DNA of 64,000 nucleotides from assembly GCA_010015675.1 (NCBI GenBank), contig ML976997.1, positions 512,457-576,456 on the forward strand, given 5' to 3'. Source of the stretch: Byssothecium circinans. Lineage: Eukaryota > Ascomycota > Dothideomycetes > Pleosporales > Massarinaceae. Positions 42,597 through 52,606 of the stretch are shown in pieces (positions within the stretch are counted from its first letter, which is position 1; each line of letters begins with the position of its first letter). The notes below the pieces were generated by a model. The model made no database searches and was not told the origin of the DNA. It was given only the letters and a program-made list of their open reading frames with translations. The position numbers and the translations under genes were made by a program.

Positions 42597-44130
42597 CCGC
42601 CGAGCCTATTTGGCAAGCTAGTAGGCTAGGGCGAAGCCCAAGCCCGTTACAGACTTGGGGTGTTGGTGAAGGTTAGAGAGCAGAGGAGCGTGGTCCGTGT
42701 CCAAGGTTATATCGTTGAGCTTCCACTCCTCTGAATCCTCCAACGCGCGTCTGTGAGGCTCAGAGCGGTAGTACCTAAGTATCGTGCGAGACCCTTTTCC
42801 TACCCTGGATACACGTCTAGTCTCCCGCGCCCTAGTTGGTTAGGCGCATAAACCATGAACGCCATCAATACGCGCATTGGCTAAGTCCTTAAAATAGTGT
42901 GCCGTAGCTACCCGTGGAGCGTAGTGGGTACAACTAAAATCAGAATCACGTGGAAATTTTGTCCCTAGCGAACCAATAAAACCTTACACATCCGAGGAGC
43001 AATACTTACACGCACGGGTGGTTTCAGAATTCCGTTTTATTAGACTAATTAGGATTACGCTAGGACACCCCATCAAACAGCTTACCTCTTGTAGATTCGC
43101 CGCCTCACAAGGGTGTGGCCGGTGCGCGGCCTCCCTATCTGTGGTGGTAAAATCCAGTAGCAAGCTTCTTTCATTACCGTTAAGTACCATTGATATCGCC
43201 TGTATTGAACTGAACGCTAAGCCGCCGTAGTAGTAAAGATAGCCGTCATTGCTATGGACTTAACCGAGGCAGTGATAGCACACCAAAACTCGGAAACGGT
43301 TCGGATGATGACCTGCACCTGAACTAGTAACTGGCAAATAGGTACGCTCACACCTCTGGGAAGGCTGTTGACAGGATCATAAGGATTCGAAAACAGATCA
43401 CCATTCTCAGAACGGCTTGGGCTGTTGCCGATCGAATCATATCATACGACGGCGGAGGTGTTTTTGTATGGACCAGCTCGTTCCCCAGTCCTCGGTCGGC
43501 ACATGTTGCGGGAATAAGGCTGCATACGAATCCTCGAAAGCGCGGTTGATATGTTCGTGCCTCGCTGTGGCTAATACAGTAGCTGAAGAAGGGTTTGGCA
43601 GCTTCTCATAGCCATCCGTGACCTTGGGACGCCGGGAAGCATAGTCTTGCACACATAAGCTACCCATTTCGGTGCTTGGATGCAACGCTGTGAGATACTG
43701 CCCACCAGTTGCAAGATCATGGCTAGAGCGAGGTCCTTCTTCATCAACTCGGTCGACGGTTTTCTTTCAAGCTTGAGATCGTCGAGGATGCTGTTAGTCA
43801 CCCTTTTTTGAGCCTCTGTCGCATATTGGTGAAATCTTCGCCCTTTTGTACGTCGCTCAGCCGCTGCATTGTAAGTTTCCCTTGTCGAATCTAGGCGCTT
43901 ATGCAGCTATTTAGACAACAGGCTGCCCAAGGTTGTTGGAAGCATTTCAACAAACAAGCCCTGAAGCTACCATGGTATCTTGGAATCACTCCCTTTTTGG
44001 AAACCATAAAAATAAGAAATACAAAATCATATACATAAATACGGACTATCTTACAACTGCGCACCGATCGATCCCAAGACTGCTTACGCTAGCCAGTAAC
44101 TCCAACCTGCGAAGGAAGGCTTCACCTCAT
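42597..44130. other. Intergenic with a weak minus-strand open frame
   Basis: No gene is supported with confidence. Around 43437-43760 (-) an open stretch of about 100 codons (containing ARHEHINRAFEDSYAALF) has protein-like composition but lacks an identifiable start or family. It may be a fragment of a decayed gene. Confidence 0.45.
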
Positions 44131-45449
44131 TTACCCAATGACCATCACGCCAGTTTCTCCAGATGGCTTGTTGTTACTATCGATCAAAGGCTCGCACTTC
44201 TCCAAGCTGAACTCAACGTCACCAGTACACTTCAATTTGAAGGCCTGACACTTAAGAGTCGGCGTGAACCAGCCTATCCCCAAATATCAGCTTATCAACA
44301 CATTTGCTAACAAAGAAATGGTACTTACCATTGTAATCCACGTTCGACTTCAAACTGAAGCTCAACGTCACCGTGTCAGTAACACTTCTAGACTCAGACA
44401 TGGACATTCCCTCCGTCACGGCGTTCGACCATTCTTTGGAAAAGGTCGATGTGATTGATCCTGAGGGACCTGCGGGGAAGACCGAGTACCCGGCTTGGAG
44501 GCTAAGTGATACGCTGTTGCCTTCCGACTTGGTGATGGACTTTTCGTTCGAGAGTGTTGAAGTGACTGATACTGACACGGCGACAGATCGACTGCATGAT
44601 TCGCTATTGCCACAGTTCAAGGTGTCGCCATAGACGACCTGCTTCCCGGCCTTGGTGTAGGTGAAGCCATCGGGCGCTGGCTTGGAGCACTATGCCATCT
44701 CAGTTAAAGGCGCACTACAAGGAGTGAATGGAGAGTACGTACAGTAACACCGGGCTTTGTGTCTGGGGGAGGAGACGGTGGGTCATTTGGATTTGGATTG
44801 CGCCAGCTCCTGGCCTCCATGTTGTCAGTCCCGACAACAGGGTTCTCAGATGGCATCGAGCGCCTGGCGCGCCTTTTCTTGCCACTTGTAACAGCTCCTG
44901 CAGTCGAGCAATCGCCATTGCAGCAAGCACCGACAGAGATTCCACGTGACCCGACATTCGAAAAGTAACATCCCCCATGGGCCACAGAGAGCACGACGTT
45001 TCCGGCGAGCTTGGAGTTGATACTGCCTCTATCCGTGTTATACGGCTCAAACAGGAGGATACGGCAACCCTGTGCTGTTCAAACCCTCAGTTGGTCAACT
45101 TTCAATGCAGGGAAGCGAAGACTTACCGGGCTGTTGAACGTTCCACCAAACATCGTACCCAGCACCAGATTTTGAAGCAGCACTCTCCATGTTGAAGTTT
45201 TTCACGGTGGTCGGCTGGTCCCAAGATGTGACTTCGATGCTCTTGTTTCCCTCACAGTAAGAGCAGCCGTTGTCTTCGCCGAAGCCCATGGCGCATGGGA
45301 CGATTCGAGAATTAGCTGCATGGCCTGGTTGGACCAGAATAGTCGCGATGGACAACTGAATTATGAGCATTAATTCGCGCTGGTGCTTTCTGCTCTAGTC
45401 AAGCAAACATGGGCGGACTTACTGCAAGTGCGATGATGCCCCGCATCAT
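44131..45449 (-). CDS. Secreted Cys-rich protein with aerolysin-like Ser/Thr-rich segment
   Basis: Five exons on the minus strand: 45449-45423, 45355-45127, 45074-44743, 44689-44329 and 44273-44131; 1092 nt, 363 aa. All four introns are 52-67 nt with GTAAGT or GTACGT donors and AG acceptors, and the phases agree. The signal peptide is split by the first intron (MMRGIIALA in exon 1, a hydrophobic run to a GHAA-type cleavage site in exon 2). Exons 2-3 hold a Cys-rich domain, with a dibasic RRARR stretch and a Pro-rich linker at the end of exon 3. Exon 4 encodes a long alternating Ser/Thr/Val/Leu pattern like the membrane-inserting region of aerolysin-fold beta-pore proteins. Exon 5 adds further paired Cys. 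The pore-former assignment is inference from the pattern alone; a lectin-like or adhesive secreted protein is possible. Confidence 0.7.
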
Positions 45450-46752
45450 GAAGGAACGTGTAGAGGGAAAGTAAAATTCTGAAGTTGAAGGAGTGACGTA
45501 GAAGAAAAAATGTATTGTGGAATGGAACGGACTGCACATAAAAATTCTCTAGGGGTTTGCTACTTATACGGCTCATGTATTCCTTGCAGAGTCCGTCCAG
45601 ATCAATGTTTCCTCTCAATGTAGTTGTCCGTAGATAGTCCGAAATTATCTGTCTTATCCCTTCGCACTTCAACAAAGTCATACGCCTATGCACCGCCATA
45701 CAGAAGGTTTGTAACATTTTGGGGTGATGTATTTCTGCCATACCGGATTCGCTTACCCGTTGCGCGTATGTGGAGCTGAAGTACTCGTCTCACCCTAGGC
45801 AAAGGAATGCATACCCTTGACTACTGGTCATGGTCATATTTTGACGTGTGACCCCTGTGTCATGCTAAAAGACAAACATAGTACCAAAAATCAGGCATTT
45901 ATGGTATTGTCAATCATGCTGAAACTTCGATTGGCCTGGGCGGCATGTGGTGTGCACATAGCCACTTTGGATGCATGTCTGTACCATGATCCAGATGGTA
46001 CGGGGTGTATTGACTACGGAGATTTGTCTGAAGGCGGAGGACGCTTTGCAAAACACAGCTCCGCCTTGAGTTTCGTATGGCACAAGATATGCTATATGGA
46101 ACAGCTAGCTGTATATTCGACCTATAAATCCTGCCAAAGCACGATGGTTGCTGCTAGGAGCGAGAGCCCAAGGCGGTTTTCACATTGTTAAATTCGGCAC
46201 ATCATATGGGAAGCAACAAAACACCGTCATAGCCATCGAAAGTAGTTCGTAGAATCTCTATCTTATTCCCGTCCTAACAATGAGATGTCTTTGCTGTCGT
46301 ACGAATGCTCTACCTCTCAAATACCAGAGATAGTCAGATGATGGCAAATATTCTAGAGCCGTGCGCTACGCAGTCATCAATCGCCCCGCATTATATTTAA
46401 CCTATAACCCACTTTCCTATTTCGACTTTCATCTTACCAGGCTTAGTACCACTATGCTTCAAAATAGGGTCGAAAACAACCGCCGAAAACTATACGTACG
46501 AGATGCGCACCGTCAGTACCCTGGAGTGAGAGAGACCTTTATCTCCGACGGACCTATTCAGCTCCACATTTTGAATGTGATATTAGAGAATTGTATAAAA
46601 CTGCCCTGGGACTTTAATATTCGCAGGACAAACAAAATAAACATTCATTGTCAATCGTTCAGCTCATTTACCAACCATCACTCTTCAACACTTCAATTCA
46701 CTCACCCAATCCACTCTTTACAACTTCAACCTTTCGATTCCAATCGCTCAAC
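45450..46752. other. Intergenic between divergent secreted-protein genes
   Basis: Shared upstream region of the genes at 45449 (-) and 46753 (+). Open frames at 45817-46191 and 46361-46700 lack a convincing start or family. A TATAAAA lies at 46594-46600. Confidence 0.6.
46594..46600 (+). promoter_or_regulatory. TATA box of the small secreted protein gene
   Basis: TATAAAA 159 bases before the ATG at 46753. It is followed by an A/C-rich leader with several CAATC and CACTCTT blocks and the start context CTCAACATG. Confidence 0.5.
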
Positions 46753-47271
46753 ATGAAGTACCTCGCAGCTATGCTTCTTAGCGCCGGCCTCGCCACGGCC
46801 CTACCCGCCTCCCCCATCACCCCACCTTCCACCACTCCCACCAACACCCTCGCCAAGCGCATCTTCAAAGAAAGCAACTGCGGCCTCGACATGTACCAAT
46901 CCATCGGACAGGGGGCAACCTTGACTGGTCTACGCACCCTGCAACGCATCGACGGCTACGACCGCGGCGACAAAGACTTCCAAGACATCATCTGGGGCGT
47001 CCCCGGCAAGTGCACTATGATCTGGTGTGGTGGCCAGGTCGGTGTCTATTTCTGCGTCGACAAGACGGATGACGGACGCAACATTCCGTTCAATCCCACC
47101 GATCTGGGCAAGGATCTGGATAGGACGTATCGCGATTGTTATGGAGGGCCGCCGAGCCATAGGGAGAGGGATGTTGCTAGGGCTTTCCAGTACTGGGGGC
47201 AGGGGTATAATCTGTTGGTGCAGGGGTCGGCGGATTGTAAGTACAGGAACCAGATTACTGGAAACAGCTGA
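46753..47271 (+). CDS. Small secreted cysteine-containing protein (effector-like)
   Basis: Single exon, 172 aa. A clear signal peptide (MKYLAAMLLSAGLATALPAS) precedes a short Pro/Thr-rich propeptide ending in LAKR, a Kex2-type site, and then the mature domain starting IFKESNCG. Six Cys in the mature part (NCG, KCT, WCG, FCV, DCY, DCK) could form three disulfides. I do not recognise the fold. Size, secretion, processing and Cys content are those often used to nominate fungal effectors or antimicrobial proteins; this is inference. TATA box and leader are well formed, so expression is likely. Confidence 0.8.
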   Translation: MKYLAAMLLSAGLATALPASPITPPSTTPTNTLAKRIFKESNCGLDMYQSIGQGATLTGLRTLQRIDGYDRGDKDFQDIIWGVPGKCTMIWCGGQVGVYFCVDKTDDGRNIPFNPTDLGKDLDRTYRDCYGGPPSHRERDVARAFQYWGQGYNLLVQGSADCKYRNQITGNS

Positions 47272-48334
47272 ATTAAGCGGAATGGAGATGTCGGGTGAGG
47301 TGGTTGAAGTTCCCGGTGGTCATTGTTGGGCTGGGCGGCTGTGGAAGTGTTGGTTGGTTCCTTTAGGACAGTGTTTCGATTTTTTCACTTCTTTATTTCG
47401 TCATTTCCTTTTTCACTTTTAGATCTCTCTGTTCTTAGTTTGTGGTTTACTTTAGAATTGCGCCCCCAAATTGTTGATTGTAGCTGTCCCATTACACAGT
47501 CGAATATATCAGACCCAAACTACATTGTCAAAGTGAATCCCGCAGCTTAATACCCCCCATATACTAAACCCTCACATGCTTTGGAGGATTTGAGCTTCTT
47601 CGTTTCATAAACGAAGGAGCATCAATGCAAAGATGGAAAATCTGTTACAATCGGCCGTAGCCTTTTGAGTAGTATTGCAAGGAATGGGAAATGGCTACAT
47701 CTCCACCAATTACCCTCATCGATTCCACAAGTCGCGAATTGCGTTTGCCCTCAGTGTCCATAATCTAATTATAACCTTCAATAAGACAATCTGGAGTTCA
47801 GGTAGGTTTCCGTTGTCTCCTTTTGCTCTACCGCCATTCTGGAAGAGATCCGAATAATGCTGCTTCAGAGTCTTACCGGACTATTGTCCGTAGATCACGC
47901 ACGAGAGCCTGCAGGGCGACTGCCGCAACTATTTCCATGTCGGTGAACTCTCTTTTACGTTTTATGTTGGTGCTGGGGCCATTACCGGTGATAACCTTGG
48001 GGGGGCGCAGGTATGCTTATTGTTTCTCACGGAGCTGAATCTGACAAGTAGGCAACATTTACGGCCGACGCAGAGACTCCGCCCCTTCGAATCGGAGCAT
48101 CACTTCCGACCCAGTATGGTCGCTGACTATCTCATTGTGGAAGTGAAGGTTTGGGTAGTAGAAAGCAATGTATATAAGCCGCATAGTCTTCAACTTTATA
48201 TTCTTCAAACACTCACTCTCTTATGCTTCTGGCAAGCTTCCTTTTTATCCCACTTCTTTATTTCATTCCAATCTTGGATTCATCACTAGACTACACTCCT
48301 TTTCCATCAACTTACCAATCCCATTCATTTCACC
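47272..48334. other. Intergenic and promoter
   Basis: 3' flank of the small secreted protein and promoter of the next gene, with TATATAAG at 48171-48178 and a long CT-rich leader before 48335. Short open frames only. Confidence 0.6.
48171..48178 (+). promoter_or_regulatory. TATA box of the proline-linker secreted protein gene
   Basis: TATATAAG 164 bases before the ATG at 48335, a spacing almost equal to that of the gene at 46753. Confidence 0.5.
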
Positions 48335-49272
48335 ATGCGAATTTCACTTCTTACACTCGTAGGGCTTGCCGCTCTGAGCGGCAAGCTTGGAGCCCATGCT
48401 CGAGCACTGCCAGTAGATGCGATACTCCCACCAAGCTCCCTTTCGAACCCCCTCGACAACACTGCTGAGTTCGATTTGGTGGATAAAATCAAGCGAGCTG
48501 TGCTCGCCGCAGCTCCTGCACCTCCAACACCACCTCAGCCGCCCAAACCTCCCCAACCACCAACCCCACCCGGACCACCCAAACCACCTCTACCCCCAAA
48601 GCCTCCGGGGCCCCCAAAACCTCCAGTACCTCCCCAGCCGCCCAAGCCCATCCCCGGCCGATGCAGAGTGTCCAAGAGAACGCGCTTCGCAAACTTCCTC
48701 CGGTCCCTGAAGCCACCGGCCAAAAGAACAGTCGAAGATACCATGGATGCCGAAAAGATCTACGCCTGGCTCAAAACATCCCCCATCAACCCCGAAAAAC
48801 TCGTCTTCTGGGGCGGCGATCAAATCGGGCTCAATATGGCGGATGAATTTATCAAGAAGAACCCCGATTACAAACATTACCATACCATGGATGTCTTTGG
48901 CGTTACGAGCGGGTTCTGGAAGTACTTCGACACTGAATACTTCGCTGCCAGGGACTCGGCTGAACTGAGGGCCGCTCAAGCGGCGAGGGGGACTTATGCT
49001 CGGTCGATGGCTTTGGCTCGATTTGCGAAGAACCCGCTTGTGTTCAATTATCATGGTGGTAAGTGCAGCCCTGAGAATTTTGGGATGCCTTGGTATGAAC
49101 TGACACGTTGATAGCTCCAGAGGGCGGTCTCTTGAATAAGGAAATGCATCAAATGAAATATGCTGGGAAAATTTATTTGATGAACAAGGATGCGACTCGG
49201 GCTGATGATGTTGAGATGGACCTTGATCCGAACGATTTTCCAGATCCGGAAGTCAATCCAACCAACTGTTAG
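48335..49272 (+). CDS. Secreted protein with proline-rich linker between dibasic sites; domain unknown
   Basis: Exons 48335-49058 and 49115-49272 (intron 49059-49114, GTAAGT..ATAG, phase 1), 293 aa. A signal peptide (MRISLLTLVGLAALSGKLGA) is followed by a propeptide with KIKR, a run of PPxPP repeats (about residues 60-107), then SKR and AKR dibasic sites around residues 114-131. The C-terminal domain of about 160 residues begins near TVEDTMDAEKIYAWLK and includes KLVFWGGDQIGLNMADEF and YHGAPEGGLLNKEMHQM across the splice junction. The dibasic sites could release the globular part from the proline linker after Kex2 processing. I do not recognise the C-terminal domain; an enzymatic fold is possible but unsupported. 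It sits next to another secreted-protein gene in the same orientation. Confidence 0.8.
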
Positions 49273-49612
49273 TGAGCAAGATATATGGTCAGATATGGGG
49301 TTGGACAGAAGGGGATTAGATAGAGAGTTAAGAATGAAGAGCGACGTCTGTTTTGCGTGAGCTTGAGGAAATGTAATATACCCGTTTTGATGGCGTGAGT
49401 GAAGAGCCAAGCACGTGACAAGATGGTTGCCGCGTGAGAAAACACGCCATCCTGATACAGACTAGCGCCACCTATGCAGGACCGTACGTCATCAGACCCT
49501 CGCAGCTGCCCCTCTATCTCCACCGAAAAAAGCCACCACTCTCGCCATGCTTCTGCCTCTCCCACCCCCAATGTCGCAGTAAGAGTCAAAGGTGAAAGAG
49601 AACGAGACAATC
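49273..49612. other. Short intergenic region
   Basis: 340 bases between the stop at 49272 and the ATG at 49613. A CACGTGAC site lies at about 49413. No gene is seen. Confidence 0.7.
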
Positions 49613-52606
49613 ATGCCCGGGCTGGTCCGCAAACTGCTCATCTTTGCGGCTGTTGATGGCCTGATTTTGCAACCCGCGCCGCCGCGCAATCACCCGCCCG
49701 CGACGCAGCAAGCCATCAAGGTCGACTACAAGGGTAATGTCGGGCCTTTACTCAAAGATAGAAGGCAAGAAGATACTGCGCCTGTCTCACTGGAAGCCCA
49801 TGGGATTATAGGGCTGCTGAAGGTCGCTACGAGTTTTTTCCTCGTTTCGATATGTGGGAGGGAACAGGTCGCAGAGATACGCGGGAAGCCGGTCTATAAG
49901 ATCACCGATGTGGTGCTTATACCGCTGGCGTCGCAGGCCGATGCCGACAAGGCGATCGTGTTGGCGAAGGAACATGTCAAGCGACGTAACGAGGCAGAAG
50001 GGCTGGGTGAGGATGCTTATGATAGCGAAAGCGAGGACGAGGCGCCTAGTGTGACCGACTCGCTTGTCGAGGAGCCTCCAGCTCCCCCAGCAGAAGCCAA
50101 GGACTCAGCCACGGGACAGCGAGGTACATTGAATAGGAAGACGAGTGTCGCCGAGGATGTAATGCAGCACAAGGGGCTGTATGGGCGGTTTGCGGATAGA
50201 TGGTTTTCGAAGAAAGGATGGAAGAATGATAAGCGCCGGGCGCAGGGTATGAGCTCAGAAGAAGATCTGCGCAAGACGGAGCCGAAGAACGTGGAGTCGA
50301 CGATGCCCAAAGAAGAGGAGGAGAATCCAAAGAGCCCCTCGATGCCGGATGGTCTTCCTGTGGAAGATAAGGATGTGCCCGAACCGGTCAGTCCACAGGA
50401 CATCCCGAAGGCATTAGCAGGTCAAAAAGATGATACGACGAACGCCCTACTGCCTAAGATTCTACGCACTACCAAGATGTACTTTGCATCTGGCAACTTT
50501 TTTTTCTCCTACGATTACGACCTGTCGCGAGGGATAGGGCAGCAGCAGCTCTCATCAAGCCTCCCTCTTCACAAACAATTCGACCCTCTATACTTCTGGA
50601 ACCAGCACATGGTCTCATCGTTCGTCGACGCAGGCCAACACACGTTCGTCCTCCCAATAATACAAGGCTTCGTTGGCCAGCGACCGTTTAGTATCAAGGT
50701 CGTCAGCGGCCAGTCCAACAGCGTAGTCATCGATTCAGAGTCAACTCCAGATGACGTAGAACTTCAGTCCTTAAACAAGGACGAAAGCGCCGATCCCGAG
50801 TCGGATTCTGATACGAATACCGACACACCTACCCCAGAGCCATCGAATGGCAAAGACTTCTTCCTTACATTGGTCTCGCGACGATCGAATAAGAGAGCGG
50901 GACTTCGCTACTTGCGACGCGGCGTGGATGATGAAGGCAGCACGGCGAACACGGTCGAGACGGAACAAATACTTTCCTCCTCTACCTGGAACACCACCCA
51001 AGACACCATCTTCTCTTTCACGCAGCTCCGAGGCTCGATACCGCTCTTCTTTTCGCAATCTCCCTACAGTCTCAAGCCACAAGTGGCTACGTGGGGCTCG
51101 ACCGATACCAATGCGAAAGCTTTCAGACGCCACTTTGCCGACATCTCGTCAAAATACGGCGCCATATACAGCGCTTCGCTTGTAGATAAACATGGCACCG
51201 AAGCTAAGATTGGTGAGCTGTATGAAAGACACTCGAAGATCCTCAACGAGAATGGAGGCATGGACGGCAAGGGGAAGAAGCTCGACTTCGAGTGGTTTGA
51301 CTTTCACAATGTGTGCCGCGGCATGCGCTTCGAGAATGTGTCAAAGCTTATGGATACGCTGGGTCCCTTCTTCAAAGAAACGAGCTGGACAGAAATCTCT
51401 GAAAATCAGATCTCGCGCAAACAGTCTGGTGTGATACGCACAAACTGTATGGACTGCCTTGACCGTACAAATGTCGTCCAGTCTGCTTGTGCGCGCACCG
51501 CACTCGAGGCTCAGCTCTCGGCTGGCAGCTTCAACATCGATCTCCAGAACGACCCGAGCACGTCGTGGTTCAACACTCTTTGGGCTGACAACGGGGACGC
51601 AATATCACGGCAGTATGCTGGTACTGCTGCGCTCAAGGGTGACTTTACACGAACACGAAAACGACAGATTACTGGCGCGCTGACGGATTTTGGACTTACT
51701 TTAACGCGATACTACAACAACATCGTCAACGATTACTTCACCCAGGCGCTCATTGACTACCTCCTCGGCCGTGCTACCGACACCATCTTCGCCGAATTCG
51801 AAGCCGACATGAAAAGCTCTGACTACTTTATCGACCTCCGCAAAGTCCGACAAGCAGCCATAGAACGCTCCGCCGGCATCGTGATCGAAGATAAAGAGGA
51901 AGACCTCATCCAAGGCTGGACGTTGAGCGTACCGACCCAAGCAAACCACCTCAAGACGGCCACTTTTGAAGAAGCGGTCCTGCTACTCACCGAGAAAGCG
52001 CTTTACTTCTGCCGACTAGACTGGGGCACCGAGAAAGTTCGCGAGTTTGAGCGCATCCAGCTCGACAACATCGAGGGCATCTTCCGCGGCGTCTACATCA
52101 CCAGCACCCTCGCACAGCGACACATGGACGAGGGGAAGAACGTCGGCTTCGTACTCCGCTACCGCGCCGAACCCACCGGCGAGCTCGTCCGGCGCAACAC
52201 GCGCTCCCTCGAATCTGGCAACTCGGGCGCTCCGTCTGACTCCAAGTCCTCCAAATCAAAGCAATCCGACACCCACCGCTTCCTCGCCTTCAAAGCCTTG
52301 CCTCCGCGCAGCAGTATCCCGCCTTCCACATCCAACTCTTCACTGCCCGAGACGCCCGACAACGAAATCGAAGTCGTGAAAAGCATATGCGACGAAATTG
52401 CGCGAAGCGCAAATCGGAAGAAAGGGGCCGAGCAAGTGAAATGGAGTGTACCAGGTACGGATCGGCTCGAGGAGATGGGCGATGATGCACAGGAGAGGGA
52501 GCTGAAGGTTGAGGAGAAGGATGTGATTGGGCTGTCAGATGCGAAGAAGAGTACGGGGTATTTGGAGCAATTGGGATATTCGCTGAAGAAGATGGTGTGG
52601 GCTTAA
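49613..52606 (+). CDS. Sac-domain phosphoinositide phosphatase with hSac2-like domain
   Basis: Single exon, 997 aa. ATG 49613 is preferred because the next in-frame upstream start-like codon is GTG and the conserved N-terminus begins MPGLVRKLLIFAAVDG. The SacI domain is split by a long acidic/Ser-rich insertion (about residues 130-270), then resumes at YFASGNFFFSYDYDLSRG. The catalytic CX5R motif is NCMDCLDRTN (Cys612, Arg618). From about residue 750 to 880 lies a region like the hSac2/INPP5F homology domain (EEDLIQGWTLSVPTQANHL ... FERIQLDNIEGIFRG), then a Ser-rich tail. Expected to remove phosphate from inositol lipids on endosomal or Golgi-type membranes; in relatives PI4P is the usual substrate. 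No membrane segment is apparent at the C-terminus, unlike Sac1. It is one of the most clearly conserved housekeeping genes here. Confidence 0.88.
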   Translation: MPGLVRKLLIFAAVDGLILQPAPPRNHPPATQQAIKVDYKGNVGPLLKDRRQEDTAPVSLEAHGIIGLLKVATSFFLVSICGREQVAEIRGKPVYKITDVVLIPLASQADADKAIVLAKEHVKRRNEAEGLGEDAYDSESEDEAPSVTDSLVEEPPAPPAEAKDSATGQRGTLNRKTSVAEDVMQHKGLYGRFADRWFSKKGWKNDKRRAQGMSSEEDLRKTEPKNVESTMPKEEEENPKSPSMPDGLPVEDKDVPEPVSPQDIPKALAGQKDDTTNALLPKILRTTKMYFASGNFFFSYDYDLSRGIGQQQLSSSLPLHKQFDPLYFWNQHMVSSFVDAGQHTFVLPIIQGFVGQRPFSIKVVSGQSNSVVIDSESTPDDVELQSLNKDESADPESDSDTNTDTPTPEPSNGKDFFLTLVSRRSNKRAGLRYLRRGVDDEGSTANTVETEQILSSSTWNTTQDTIFSFTQLRGSIPLFFSQSPYSLKPQVATWGSTDTNAKAFRRHFADISSKYGAIYSASLVDKHGTEAKIGELYERHSKILNENGGMDGKGKKLDFEWFDFHNVCRGMRFENVSKLMDTLGPFFKETSWTEISENQISRKQSGVIRTNCMDCLDRTNVVQSACARTALEAQLSAGSFNIDLQNDPSTSWFNTLWADNGDAISRQYAGTAALKGDFTRTRKRQITGALTDFGLTLTRYYNNIVNDYFTQALIDYLLGRATDTIFAEFEADMKSSDYFIDLRKVRQAAIERSAGIVIEDKEEDLIQGWTLSVPTQANHLKTATFEEAVLLLTEKALYFCRLDWGTEKVREFERIQLDNIEGIFRGVYITSTLAQRHMDEGKNVGFVLRYRAEPTGELVRRNTRSLESGNSGAPSDSKSSKSKQSDTHRFLAFKALPPRSSIPPSTSNSSLPETPDNEIEVVKSICDEIARSANRKKGAEQVKWSVPGTDRLEEMGDDAQERELKVEEKDVIGLSDAKKSTGYLEQLGYSLKKMVWA

